Positions 28,798-38,866 of a stretch of DNA of 64,000 nt are shown here, piece after piece. Numbering within the stretch: position 1 is the first letter of the stretch; every line of letters begins with the position of its first letter. The position numbers and the translations under genes were made by a program. Source of the stretch: Paraburkholderia solitsugae (GTDB lineage: Bacteria; Pseudomonadota; Gammaproteobacteria; Burkholderiales; Burkholderiaceae). Under the pieces are notes generated by a model. That model worked only from the letters and a program-made list of their open reading frames with translations. It was not told where the DNA came from and made no database searches. The DNA is taken from assembly GCF_013177695.1 (NCBI RefSeq), contig NZ_WOEY01000017.1:22387-86386 (forward strand). Direction: 5' to 3'.

Positions 28798-29145
28798 TCA
28801 ATGACCGAAGTAGATCGGCTTCATGCCGTCGTTGGATGGTGTCGATCGATGGGCACCGGATACGGACGAACCCACGACCGTGCCGCCGAAGCCGCTAGTG
28901 TCAACGACGCGAGCCTTTGCTGCAGCGGTCGCTTCGTTCTGTTCGGCTACGCGCGCTTCCGCAGCCTGAATTTCGGCCGGATAGGTTGCGTCATTGCTGG
29001 CGCCTGGGTTATACCCGGCCTTTTCGAGCTGAATCAGTTCGGCACGCACTTCAGCGCGCGTTTTCGGTGCGTTCGACTGAGCAAAGGATGCAAGCGGAGC
29101 GACGAGTGCTACGGTGATAGCAACTGCTTGAATAAGGGTTTTCAT
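28798..29145 (-). CDS. DUF4148 small secreted protein
   Basis: 115 residues: signal peptide (KTLIQAVAITVALVAPLASFA), then KTRAEVRAELIQLEKAGYNP, the DUF4148 core, and a C-terminus ending in KPIYFGH, common in Burkholderia members. GAGG lies upstream of the ATG. Secreted or periplasmic, function unknown. A decayed relative is at 2404-2596. Confidence 0.88.
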   Translation of the reverse strand: MKTLIQAVAITVALVAPLASFAQSNAPKTRAEVRAELIQLEKAGYNPGASNDATYPAEIQAAEARVAEQNEATAAAKARVVDTSGFGGTVVGSSVSGAHRSTPSNDGMKPIYFGH

Positions 29146-30317
29146 GATAATTTACCTCGACATTTCGTTTAGCTGCTACGGACAGCCCTGTTCGTAGCCA
29201 GTGACTACAGTCTAGGTAAGTTAATGCTTAAAATTAAGCTGCCCGAAAGGAAAGCATTGTTACCATTCTTAAGGGTAAAACCATTAAAAACGGGGATTGG
29301 TGATGACCCGACTCAACGTGTCCATGCCAACATTATGCTCAGGATTTTTAGGGGACCGGATGTTCGGTGGAGCTCACTCACCCAAAGCACTTCCGCTTGC
29401 TTCTGGGTCCACCTAGACAATGTCCAAAGGTTGCCACGCGGCAGCCCTCCTTCGTGCGGCCAGCGCGCCGGGAAGAAAATCACGCTTCAGTGCATCCTGC
29501 TCTCGATGCTCTGCCCATCGAAAGCCGATAATTGTTCGACTGAAAAATGCTAGCCGAGCGAGTGCACGTCGGCGCCGAACTTCGAGCACAAGATTCGGTT
29601 GGGATCCCCGCTTAGCGCTGTTTTGGTAGTCAGAGGTGCGCCCACCTTGTCCATTGCGATGTCAATGGACAACCCTAAGCAGAGGTGCTGTCGCTGGCGT
29701 TAGCATTCGCCAATTAATCTTTGGTTGTTGTGCGCCCGCCGCGCGCCAAGTTGCGGAGACTTCAATCAGGCGGCCGAACTCTATAAGCGAAGTCGCGGGT
29801 GCCCAAATTGCTAACCAGTTGCCAGATGATCCGTGGATATGGACAACGGTGTCACTGCCGCCATCTTGTCAGAAACTTCACCCTAATCGACATGTCCCCC
29901 ATGCGCCCGAGCAACTTCGCCAAATCGATACGCGTTGTTCTAGCTGTTTAGTGTTCCCGCTGAGTAGACAAATTTTCTACATGGACCACCTCGCTGCACG
30001 GTGCCCTTTGACAAGGGCGATCTAATCGCAAGGCACCTTGCGGCACCCCTGCTTCCAGCAATCGAATAACAGGAAATCGCCTGTTCACTGTTCTTCGACG
30101 CAATCACCCGTGGTCCAGGTGCTCACATTCTCCAGGCTAACGGAAACTCTTCCGGCACCTTGCGTCGCTCGAATCGTGAACATCGAGTTCTACTGCAGCT
30201 CTCAGTGACATCCCGTCGCGAAAGTAGCTGACTGTTCAGCCTAGGGTCGAAGCCGACGGTGAGCATTCAGCAGAAGATCTGCGATCCGCCGGATCGAGCA
30301 TAAGCAAGGATTTATTC
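29146..30317. other. gene-poor gap
   Basis: Nearly 1.2 kb with no recognisable gene. On the minus strand around 29430-29570 a stretch containing RWAEHREQDALKRDFLPGAL looks protein-like but has no start and no family match I can make. Probably decayed sequence. Confidence 0.35.
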
Positions 30318-31163
30318 CTATTTGGTGACAGCGTCTCCTGAAGGGGTCGAAGCGCCGGACAGCTGCGTCCGTCCACTCCGAGAATCCGGCGTCACTCCCA
30401 CCGTCCGAGGCTGACTCGTATCTGAAACCTCTGTCGGTTCGACATCGGCGTCGACGTAGTTCGGCGGGGCGGTGCCGCTGTTCAGCAAATAGCGACGTCG
30501 CTGCATGTAAGCATCTCGAACAAACGTGTACTTATCCAATGCTGCTTGCGACAGCACATCCGTCGCGCCGAGAAGATCAGCTCGAGCACCTATGAAGTTC
30601 ACGCCAAATAGGGGCACGCTGGCTTCCGCCGGTAGGTAGCTTGTGGGTGTGGTGAAATACGAAAATATCCAGCCCGTTGAGTCGCGGAGGGAACTCGGGC
30701 CGAACAACGGTAGCACGAGATAGAAACCGGAAGGCACGCCATAATGCCCCAACGTCAGACCAAAATCCTGATTGTGCTTTGGCAAACCGGCAGGTGTCGC
30801 CCAGTCGATCAGACCACCGATCCCGAACGTCGAATTGAACGCAAAACGCATCAGATCTTCGGTGGCGTCGGTACCCTTCAGTTGCAGCACATCGTTCGAG
30901 AAGTTTCCAACGTCGCCGATGTTCGAGAAGAAATTCCTTATTGCCGTGCGAATTGGGTTCGGTGTTATCTTTGTGTATCCCACGGCCACCGGACGCGCGA
31001 CGTATGTGTCCACGCGATCGTTGAATGAAAATACCGCGCGATTCAATGGTTCCAGGGGATCTCCCGGCGTCCGGTCAAAGTTGGTCGCGCAACCGAACAA
31101 GCCTAGGATACTTGTCACCACTATCCCGAGCTGTAGACTTCGGACCTTCCGACTTGCTTGCAT
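30318..31163 (-). CDS. mlaA: MlaA (VacJ) family lipoprotein
   Basis: About 281 residues. AGGAAAG sits upstream of the ATG at 31163, whereas the frame extends to 31268 without one. The lipoprotein signal ends in ILGLFGC. DPLEPLNRAVFSFNDRVDTY, IGDVGNFSNDVLQLK and GHYGVPSGFYLVLPLFGPSS are MlaA hallmarks. MlaA sits in the outer membrane and removes misplaced phospholipids, normally handing them to MlaC and MlaFEDB. None of those partners is in the window, so this may be an extra orphan copy. Confidence 0.93.
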   Translation of the reverse strand: MQASRKVRSLQLGIVVTSILGLFGCATNFDRTPGDPLEPLNRAVFSFNDRVDTYVARPVAVGYTKITPNPIRTAIRNFFSNIGDVGNFSNDVLQLKGTDATEDLMRFAFNSTFGIGGLIDWATPAGLPKHNQDFGLTLGHYGVPSGFYLVLPLFGPSSLRDSTGWIFSYFTTPTSYLPAEASVPLFGVNFIGARADLLGATDVLSQAALDKYTFVRDAYMQRRRYLLNSGTAPPNYVDADVEPTEVSDTSQPRTVGVTPDSRSGRTQLSGASTPSGDAVTK

Positions 31164-31751
31164 CGCTTTCTTTCCTTGCGTTCCTGTCTCTCGAATCGCC
31201 CCGACGTTCGTACGAAAGTCCGGTCGTAACCGCCCCTTCACATATGTCGCAGACGACAAATGCAACACCTAGTCGGTGCGAGATTTCGCCTATTGCCGCA
31301 TGGGAAAGTTTGCAAATCATCGGGTGCTCCGCAGTTCGCTAGCAAAACTCAAACTGCCCTGCGCACCGGTTCACTCGTGCATCGAGTTTAGCGAGCAATA
31401 ACGTTCTGAAAAAGCAGGCTTCGCAAAAGACACTATTGTTCTGCGGCGAACAAAGCAGTGTACGGGGGGTACCATGCATTAAGAGCGTGCATTGTGAAAA
31501 GCCTGCTAGCGCGCATACATCATGCGCATCGATAGAATTGTGCTGGCCGTTTTACATTTCGACGCACTTCTTCCGCCGGTGGTACTTGAAGCAACGACCT
31601 CAGCGGCGACGTCATCAACGCACGCACGAACCTGCGCGACGACAAATGTATCGGCCCACCCTGCAAATCGTTCGTTACGGGGAACGTGCAATACGCGGAT
31701 TGACTAACGAAAATGTGAACTTTCCGAATCGCGCTGCGGCTCAGGCGAGCT
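31164..31751. other. gene-poor gap
   Basis: About 590 bases between the MlaA gene and a MarR gene, both on the minus strand. No convincing gene or hairpin seen. Confidence 0.4.
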
Positions 31752-32192
31752 TCATTCTTTCGAGACGTCGCGCGTCAGGCGGAGAAGCTCACGCCTCAGA
31801 GACGCCGCTTGCTGGCGCCCGAACTTGCGTTCGAACTCGTCCTGAGCCGCGCTCCAATGCGTCACGGCCTCGTGTAGCTTCGCGTGGCCGCCACTAGTCA
31901 GAACCAGTTGAAGACGCCGCCTCACCCGTCCGTCTTGCTCGCTTGCGACAAATCCATTGCGCAGCAACGGCCGAAGTATGCGCACAAGCGTGGTGCGGTC
32001 CATCACCATCGCCTGCGCCAATTCCAGCATCGTCAGCCTTGAGCTACATCGAAGCGCACAAAGGATGCTGAACTGCGTCGGCGTAATACCCGCTCCGCTC
32101 AGATGTCGCTCGTACAATTGCGAAATATGCCGCGCAGCCTGACGAACAGCGAAACAGTCGTCGTTTTCGAGGGATTGGATGTGCATTCGCAC
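31752..32192 (-). CDS. MarR-family transcriptional regulator
   Basis: 146 residues. Winged helix: ITPTQFSILCALRCSSRLTM, then LAQAMVMDRTTLVRILRPLL and a wing with EQDGRVRRRLQLVLTSGG. The length and the lack of further domains are typical of MarR. An in-frame ATG two codons downstream (32186) is an alternative start. No adjacent enzyme or pump suggests a target. Confidence 0.9.
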   Translation of the reverse strand: MRMHIQSLENDDCFAVRQAARHISQLYERHLSGAGITPTQFSILCALRCSSRLTMLELAQAMVMDRTTLVRILRPLLRNGFVASEQDGRVRRRLQLVLTSGGHAKLHEAVTHWSAAQDEFERKFGRQQAASLRRELLRLTRDVSKE

Positions 32193-32441
32193 AGATTAGT
32201 AGCACAGATGCCGACTATCAATACTCGTCGTGCATCAGTTTCTTTCATAACGGAAAACCATCGGAGGTAACGGGTCGACATGAGGCGGAGAGCTAGGCGG
32301 CCACTTGTCCAACTTTCGGAATCGTGGACTGGTCAGGTACTTCTAGCGACCTCGCGCGACCGAGCGACAAACCCATTTCAACGCCCTTCATAAGCTTAGC
32401 GCTAAAGCGCTGAACAGAACGTGCACCCGTGAGGCAAAGCA

Positions 32442-33374
32442 TCACGCCTCCAACTTAGCCCGCACACGCCGGGCCCCTGCTACCTCGTCGAAAAATGCCG
32501 CAGCATACTCGACGAACACCTTCACCTTAGCCGGCAGCAGGGTTCGTGAGTTATAAGCGAGTCGAAGCTCAATATCTCCGTCAACAATTTCGAAGTCTTC
32601 AAGCATGGCCTCGAGCTTACCTGAAGCCAGCTCCTCCTGGACCAACGCTACGGGCACGACGCCGACGCCCCAACTCTCCAATACCATTTCCCGGTTGAAC
32701 ACCGGGTTGTTCGAAGCGATATCGAACTTCAACGGGACGGTCAAATCCTCGTCACCCAGGCGAAAAGTCAACGATGGCTTGCGAAGTGCGGGCGACATCG
32801 CGACGAACGTGTGATCAACCAGTTCAGACGGATGCTTAGGAACCGCGTGATTCTTGAGATATGCCGGCGTCGCGACGACCGAGAGCGGCATGCGTTCCAG
32901 AAGTCGAGTCACCACGGTGTCGGTGCTCAACATAAAGGGGATAACAATCCCTAAATCATAGCCGTCCGCCACCAGATCGACAGGTCGCTCGGTAAGAGTT
33001 AGGTCCAGACTTACTTTTGGATATTGCCGCTTGAAGCCTGAAATAAGTGGCACGAGCCGACTTACGGTCGCAGTTGTGTGAGCAACAAGTCGAAGCACGC
33101 CAGTTGGCTCCCGTGTCTGGTTTGACGCTTCAGCTTCCAGCACCTCCAGTTCATCGAGAATCCGGCAACAGCCGTCATAGAAATGCTCCGCTGCTTCGGT
33201 GAGCGAAACCTGTCGAGTCGTCCGATGAAGCAGACGGCTACCCAGACGATGCTCAAGTGTCGTTATGGCGCGCGACACAGCCGGCGTGGCTATGCCCAGC
33301 ATGTCTGCTGCGCGGGTAAAACTTTTCGCTTCAACGACCGAGCGGAAAACACGCAAGCTATCAAGGTAATCCAT
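32442..33374 (-). CDS. LysR-family transcriptional regulator
   Basis: About 310 residues from MDYLDSLRVFRSVVEAKSF at 33374. The frame extends to 33452, but the family start is at 33374. Helix-turn-helix region through LLHRTTRQVSLTEA, then a LysR substrate-binding domain (RPVDLVADGYDLGIVIPF). It faces away from the second LysR gene at 34433, across a 1-kb gap without genes. Confidence 0.93.
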   Translation of the reverse strand: MDYLDSLRVFRSVVEAKSFTRAADMLGIATPAVSRAITTLEHRLGSRLLHRTTRQVSLTEAAEHFYDGCCRILDELEVLEAEASNQTREPTGVLRLVAHTTATVSRLVPLISGFKRQYPKVSLDLTLTERPVDLVADGYDLGIVIPFMLSTDTVVTRLLERMPLSVVATPAYLKNHAVPKHPSELVDHTFVAMSPALRKPSLTFRLGDEDLTVPLKFDIASNNPVFNREMVLESWGVGVVPVALVQEELASGKLEAMLEDFEIVDGDIELRLAYNSRTLLPAKVKVFVEYAAAFFDEVAGARRVRAKLEA

Positions 33375-34432
33375 AGGGCACCTTCGGTAGGCATATCTGC
33401 AATCGGGCATTCTGTTACGCGCAAAGCTACGTGCGCAACCACTCGTAGCCACAGAACGAAAGCCAGCCAGATCTCCTTGACGAACGGAGCGTAGTGTCGT
33501 GGCAAAGCCTCCGCGCCATTATCGAGCAGCACTCGATTACGTGTTCCGGAATTGTCGCAGAGTTGCATATTTTTGCGCCTATTGCCATGACGCGTAGCTT
33601 CGATCCAGCGGCCGCACTCCGTCCTATGCGAGTGGAATCAACGTTTCCGCTCGAACACGCCAATCAAACGGCTTGCTCGATCCGGAAGGCGCACGCAAAA
33701 CGTCGCCGCCTCACCCGAGCGAATGCTGGGCGAGGCGGCCTCCCAAGCAGGATGAGCGTGTGCGCCAAGTCCAGATGATCGGACAAGCCGGCAACTCTGC
33801 CGCGACGCGTCTGGGCTGGATCCGTCGAGGCTGCCTGACACAGGGGCTAGACGCTCGCGACACGCACCAGTGGAACATTTGATCTCATCTGCGTTTTCTA
33901 CAAAATACGCAGATTCAAGCAAAAAACCGGATTTCGGTCACTCCAGAGAAAACGACTCCTGCGAAGTTTTTTACCATATCCACCTTCCCGTCTATTCGAT
34001 GAAGAGTCTTCTATAGGTTCACCATAGTCGGGACGATTCAGTATTCATCATACGAGTACAGAGAGAAAAATCTCGGCGTAATATTTTGCTATCGCCGTTT
34101 CCATCTAGCCAACGAACAGTCTTCTAGGAGCTCACTGCACTCAGGACGAGTTGCCACGCGCTATACGATTCGTTGCCAAGGATTACCACGCAACGACTCA
34201 GCACGCGACCGCGAAATCGGGAAACACGGATGAATATGGATACCATGATCCTGCCTGCCCACATTAGTCCGTTGAAGATTGATCTTCAGGCAGACATGCC
34301 CTGGATGGAGGGCACCGCATCCTCTTGTTTAAACTCATTGATAAGAGTCGAATGACTTCCGTGACTCGGAAGATCCATGTTATCGAGTTAACTGCGACAC
34401 GATCTCGCCATGCAATTCAAGGGAGAATTACT
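33375..34432. other. gap between two divergent LysR genes
   Basis: About 1.06 kb with no recognisable gene. Two similar stretches, each containing CAGTCTTCTA or GAGTCTTCTA followed by GG(T/A)xCTCAC-like sequence, occur near 34005 and 34115. They could be operator sites or chance. The missing target gene of one of the regulators may have been lost from here. Confidence 0.35.
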
Positions 34433-35467
34433 ATGGATCGGCTGCAAGCGATGCTGGTGTTCACAAGGGTCGTCGACAGCGGAAGCTTTTCACGCGCGGC
34501 GGACACGCTCGATCTCGCACGAGCGTCGGTCACAGTCATTGTTCAGAATCTTGAGACTTATCTGAAGGTTCACCTGCTACAGCGTTCGACACGACGGCTC
34601 AGCCTGACACCCGAGGGCGCGCAGTTCTACGATCGTTGCGTGAGAATACTGGCGGATATTGACGAGATGGAGGGCGGCATGTCGATCGTTGGGAAAATGC
34701 CGCAAGGCAAGCTTCGCATCGACACCCCAGGGTCAATCGGAAAGACCCTACTGATTCCAGCTTTGGACAACTTCAGAGCCCGTTACCCGGACATCGAGCT
34801 CATCATCGGTTGCGGCGATAAGCCTGTCGACCTAATCCAGGAAGCAGTCGATTGCGCAATCAAGCTCGGATCACTCGTGGATTCAAGTCTCGTGGCGCGA
34901 CGCATCGGCACACTGCAGCGCGTGACAGCAGCAGCGCCAAGATATCTGGAACACCATGGTGTTCCACATTCAATCGACGATCTGTGTGCGCATGTTTGTG
35001 TGCGGTACCTGTGCCCCGGGGCAGCACGCACAACCGACTTACAATTTCAACTGAACGAAAGAATGATCGAATTAAATCTGCGAGGAAGCGTGACGGTCAA
35101 CGACATGGAAGCCTATCTTGCATGCGGCTTAAAGGGGCTCGGCATCGTCCAGGTGCCTCGCTTCATGGCCATGCCGTACCTTCGCTCAGGAGAACTGGTA
35201 GAAATCCTGCCGGATTGCAAGCCGAACGCAACCCCTGTTTCCGTTGTCTATCTGCAGAACCGGCATCTGTCGGGCTCTGCAAGGGCCTTTGTCGACTGGA
35301 TTGCTGAAGTGTTCGAAAATGCTCCACTCTTCGTGAGAGAGGCGCGGAAAGAAGTGCCGCTACGTCCAGCCGAACCGGACCACCCCACTGGCGTGGGCGA
35401 TCTTTCACGCGCAATGTCCACCACCGGGGAAAGCTCCAGTGATTCCGCAACGGTCCAAGCACTCTAA
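34433..35467 (+). CDS. LysR-family transcriptional regulator
   Basis: About 344 residues from ATG 34433, preceded by AGGGAGA. N-terminus MDRLQAMLVFTRVVDSGSFS, helix-turn-helix through LLQRSTRRLSLTPEGAQFYD, then the binding domain (KPVDLIQEAVDCAIKLG). The C-terminal tail after about residue 310 is Ser/Thr-rich and longer than usual. An SDR gene that could have been its target survives downstream only as a remnant. Confidence 0.92.
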   Translation: MDRLQAMLVFTRVVDSGSFSRAADTLDLARASVTVIVQNLETYLKVHLLQRSTRRLSLTPEGAQFYDRCVRILADIDEMEGGMSIVGKMPQGKLRIDTPGSIGKTLLIPALDNFRARYPDIELIIGCGDKPVDLIQEAVDCAIKLGSLVDSSLVARRIGTLQRVTAAAPRYLEHHGVPHSIDDLCAHVCVRYLCPGAARTTDLQFQLNERMIELNLRGSVTVNDMEAYLACGLKGLGIVQVPRFMAMPYLRSGELVEILPDCKPNATPVSVVYLQNRHLSGSARAFVDWIAEVFENAPLFVREARKEVPLRPAEPDHPTGVGDLSRAMSTTGESSSDSATVQAL

Positions 35468-35686
35468 ATACCCACTCGGCGGTAAACACCTTTGGTCCTC
35501 TGTCGGTATCGTGTCAATTCAGGTCACTAAGTGTGCCCTTCCATTCGCTCTTGGCAAAAAAAACGCTATCTTCAATGAGCACAAGCAACCATTCCTCATG
35601 CTGCGTCGTTACGGAGCACCCATGAATTAGTCATACGGCCCATTCGCCGATCCCTATTTAACGCGATGTGAAAAACTGAAGTATCG

Positions 35687-36170
35687 ATCATTCATAAGCT
35701 CTTCGATCTAAGCGGCCGCGTGGTCGTCGTAACCGGCACGACCAAGGGCATGGGACTGTCGATCTCGCGTGCGCTAGGCGATGCCGGCGCAAAATTGGTG
35801 ATTTCCGGGCGCGACCAGAACGCCGCCGATTCGGTTGCAACAAAGCTCCACGAGACAGACGGCATCGACGTCCGGGCGATCGCCTGTGATATTTCCGATC
35901 CGGCAAGCGTTGACCAGTTCGCTGCGCGGACACTTCATGCATTCGGCCGCGTCGACGCGCTGATACTGAACGCCGCAGGTGCCTCGCCCAGAGCTGTTAC
36001 AAGAAAAATCTCAGCCTGATCACTTGACTTCCCTTAGCCAGTGACTATTGCGGAGGACTGCAGCTTACTTCTCGCTAGCAGTACAACTGGCGCGTCGATG
36101 CGAGATTGGACTTGGCGGCAAGTCGCCTCGGGTGCGCCGCTCAATGTCGCAAGAAGATACAGTGCGCTCA
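35687..36170 (+). pseudogene. decayed short-chain dehydrogenase/reductase (SDR)
   Basis: The frame reads LFDLSGRVVVVTGTTKGMG, the SDR nucleotide-binding loop (TGxxxGxG), then LVISGRDQNAADSVATKLHE and VDALILNAAG (NAAG motif), before stopping at 36019. A second piece at about 36050-36100 reads AAYFSLAVQLAR, like the helix after the catalytic YxxxK. The middle, with the catalytic Tyr and Lys, is gone. No ATG is found at the expected start. Confidence 0.65.
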
Positions 36171-36721
36171 GCGTCCGGTGCTGCTAGCCGGTCTCCAACC
36201 TCAAACGCGCCTGTCTGTCTGAATATTCGCATGATGATTGATCTCACAGATCCGCATGCGGACTCCATTTGTAAAACACTGACTCCGCCGCCCGGTTCCG
36301 GGATTCAAGGGAAATGGGTAAAACGCTACGGGATTGCCAAGGTTGAATGGCTGACGGATGAAGTCTGTATTCGCGGTGTTTGAACAACGGCTATCGCCAT
36401 CAGCGCATGGAGATTGTCCCAGTAGGCGAATACACGTCAAAGTAATCAGGCGCACCGTTGATTGTTGAACCCAGCGCACAATTGAATTCGCCTGCGCCTA
36501 CTAGCGATGCGACGCCGACCGTCTAAACTCCCCTTGGAGCAGCTACCCGACACTGCGGTCCCCGAAAAGCGACTTATCGATGCAAGCCACGATACGACGA
36601 ACCGGTTCGAACGGTCGTCGATCGCATCGCCGCGAATCCTCAACTACGATTGCACAGGCCTTTCAAGAATCATCCGTTCCGGCTGAAAATCATGGCTCCT
36701 CCCGTGTCCCTGGATACGGTT

Positions 36722-36745
36722 GCCCGTTACGGCGGGCTTTTTTTT
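36722..36745 (+). terminator. Rho-independent terminator, possibly of a small RNA
   Basis: GCCCG stem (36722-36726), TTACGG loop, CGGGC (36733-36737), then eight T residues. No protein gene ends on the plus strand within several hundred bases upstream, so it may end a small non-coding RNA lying somewhere in 36550-36745. Confidence 0.65.
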
Positions 36746-36940
36746 GCATTCAGGAACGCAGATTCCCATCCTCATGATACCCCAACTGTCTCCTATGCAA
36801 TAGCGCCCGGCTACATCACGCGAAATCAGAAAGTAAGTACGTAGCAATCCGGCGTCCAATCAATTCGACACCTGCAACCATACAATCGTCGACTGGAAAT
36901 TGCGCGTGACAGGAGACCGCTGAGCGCGTCAAATATGCGA

Positions 36941-36971
36941 CTCCTGTCCGTTTCTTCCAAACGGACAGGAG
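36941..36971. repeat. perfect 13-bp inverted repeat (hairpin)
   Basis: CTCCTGTCCGTTT at 36941-36953 pairs perfectly with 36959-36971 around a 5-base loop. AAATTTTT follows on the plus strand. It could be a terminator, an RNA element or a dyad operator. Confidence 0.7.
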
Positions 36972-37216
36972 AAATTTTTGCGTCCTCGCTCCTAGTCCGG
37001 GCCAGGAAATCGCGCGTACGCACGCTTATAGAAATTCGCAATCGCGGCAATGCGCCTAGACCATTGGCGACGGGTCCGTCGATCGAGACGTCGGTAGCCA
37101 CGGCGAGAGGCAGCCCGAATTGGCTTACGCTGTAAGCTCATGTTAGGCCCCCTTCTTCTCGAACCAAGAACCTATGCGTAGACGTCCGATCCCGCTACGC
37201 GGAATAACGACGACTT

Positions 37217-38134
37217 TCAGGGCCGCTTGACGACAGTCGGCGCGTGCAAATGCTTCTTCAAGAAGCTGATGACGTCGGCGAGCACCGCGGGATGCGAAGC
37301 AAGCTCGTCGTGCGACGCGTCGGCCTGATCGATGACTTGAGTCGAAACGCCAGCATTGATCAACGCGATGGCATATTTCTCGGCTTCGCGGCGCAACCGG
37401 TCCTGCATTGCCGTAACGATCAAGGCAGGCTGCAACCCGTGGAGTCGCCTCGAGTCGAGAGGCGCTGCATAAGGATGAAAATGTTGGGTTGGACTCGGTA
37501 GATAGGCCCGATAGCAGCGCGCGAGTTCGCTCATGTCTTTCGCTTCAACGATCCCACTCTCGGAACCCATGCGTGTCATGCTCGGATCGAGCAATGGCGC
37601 AATCAGTACCTGGGCCGAGATGGTCACTTCGCCGCGGTCACGTGCAATGGCCGCGACGCACGTCGCGAGATTGCCGCCTGCGTCGTGACCTGCGATTCCC
37701 ACTAGCCTGGAGGCAACGCGGTGCGAACCGGTTCCGGAGACCGCCCATTTCAGCGCCCTATATCCGTCTTCAGGTGCGACAGGAAATGGAAACTGTGGTG
37801 CCAGCGAATAGCCCACCGATACGACCCAGGCTCGGGTCCGACACGCGACCGTCATAGCCGTGATGCCCGCGTCGTCGAGCGATCCTCCAGTGAATGCACC
37901 GCCATGAAAATAGAGCACCACGGGAAAAGCGGCGCTGTCTGATGCTGGTTGATAGCTGCGCAGAATAATAGGTTGCACATAACCGGTAATGCGAATTTCC
38001 TCAATAGAGACGTCCGAATTTCGAGTCGATACCATGATCATTTTCTTCCGCATCGGCCCGTACCAACCCAATTTCAATAGCGCAGATTGTGGCGCTTGGG
38101 GCGGATTGGATAAATCGTCGTGATGTTTAAACAC
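37217..38134 (-). CDS. alpha/beta-hydrolase of the HSL (abhydrolase_3) family with Asp at the nucleophile position
   Basis: 305 residues. The oxyanion motif VVLYFHGGAFTGG (HGG at 77-79) and the rest of the fold match hormone-sensitive-lipase-like esterases. The usual GDSAGG nucleophile elbow reads GHDAGG here (149-154), so the nucleophile Ser is Asp151. Asp245 (AMQDRLRRE) and His275 (DASHDE) fit the other triad positions. It may be catalytically different, dead, or non-hydrolytic. It ends the - strand just before the efflux locus, transcribed away from it. Confidence 0.85.
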   Translation of the reverse strand: MFKHHDDLSNPPQAPQSALLKLGWYGPMRKKMIMVSTRNSDVSIEEIRITGYVQPIILRSYQPASDSAAFPVVLYFHGGAFTGGSLDDAGITAMTVACRTRAWVVSVGYSLAPQFPFPVAPEDGYRALKWAVSGTGSHRVASRLVGIAGHDAGGNLATCVAAIARDRGEVTISAQVLIAPLLDPSMTRMGSESGIVEAKDMSELARCYRAYLPSPTQHFHPYAAPLDSRRLHGLQPALIVTAMQDRLRREAEKYAIALINAGVSTQVIDQADASHDELASHPAVLADVISFLKKHLHAPTVVKRP

Positions 38135-38211
38135 AATTCAAAGAAGGTAAACAATGCGGCATGCCCGCCGGGCACCTCATTCACGCGATCGAATAACACA
38201 CTGGACAGTCC

Positions 38212-38427
38212 TCATATCGATTTCTGATCGCTCGCCGCCTGCTCCGCCAAGGACTTGATGTTGACCAACCAACGTTCTTTGCGTAAATCGCGTGAGCATG
38301 CGACTTCGCCAATCAGGCACACTTCAACAGACGTTTCCTCACGGCTAACGCATGTCCCCCGAAACATGGCTGTCGCGAGCGCGACAGCAATGCCGGCGCC
38401 TAACATTGAGTGAATAGTGCCGTTCAT
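38212..38427 (-). CDS. small hypothetical protein
   Basis: 71 residues beginning MNGTIHSMLGAGIAVALATA, with a moderately hydrophobic N-terminus and three Cys residues. I do not recognise it. It lies 77 bases upstream of the hydrolase gene on the same strand and could be co-transcribed with it. No strong ribosome-binding site. It may be a fragment. Confidence 0.35.
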   Translation of the reverse strand: MNGTIHSMLGAGIAVALATAMFRGTCVSREETSVEVCLIGEVACSRDLRKERWLVNIKSLAEQAASDQKSI

Positions 38428-38566
38428 ATCCGCCCAAAGCGGCCGGTTGCGATCCGACTTGGGTTAAGACGACGCAGACGCGTGATGCGATAACGGACTC
38501 GTCCATTGTTGACGATGAATGAAAATTCTATTTACTCACGCTAAACCACCGACGCTCTTTATCGCT

Positions 38567-38838
38567 CTACACTTCATTCGACGACTGTTGGCAACCCGGC
38601 AGCGACCGCGCCGCCATGGTGCGATGGTGCCAATTGGCACGAATCGGCCTCTGCGGGACGTTGCCCCATAGGTGATCGAAATCGACGAGCGACGTGGCGA
38701 ACTCAAGGGAGAGCGTACCAACGTACTCTTCCACTGCTCGAACCATGCCCACAACAACATCGTGGTAGATGTTATCGACATGCTCATGGTATGCGTCGCC
38801 GACGTTCCCAAGGAAACGTTGCAGACCATGTCCCTTTC
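38567..38838 (-). pseudogene. unidentified coding-like fragment
   Basis: The minus-strand frame reads RFLGNVGDAYHEHVDNIYHD, VVVGMVRAVEEYVGTLSLEF and DFDHLWGNVPQRP, which looks like true protein, but there is no ATG and stops bound both sides. Its 5' end points away from the divergent marR gene, so it may be the remains of a gene that shared a regulated promoter with it. Confidence 0.35.
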
Positions 38839-38866
38839 GTCAATCTTTACCCTGTAAGGCCCAACG

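Larger units (their letters stand above)
36171..37216. other. gene-poor gap with two strong hairpins
   Basis: About 1 kb without a recognisable gene. It holds a terminator at 36722 and a perfect 13-bp inverted repeat at 36941. Either could belong to a small RNA. Confidence 0.4.
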
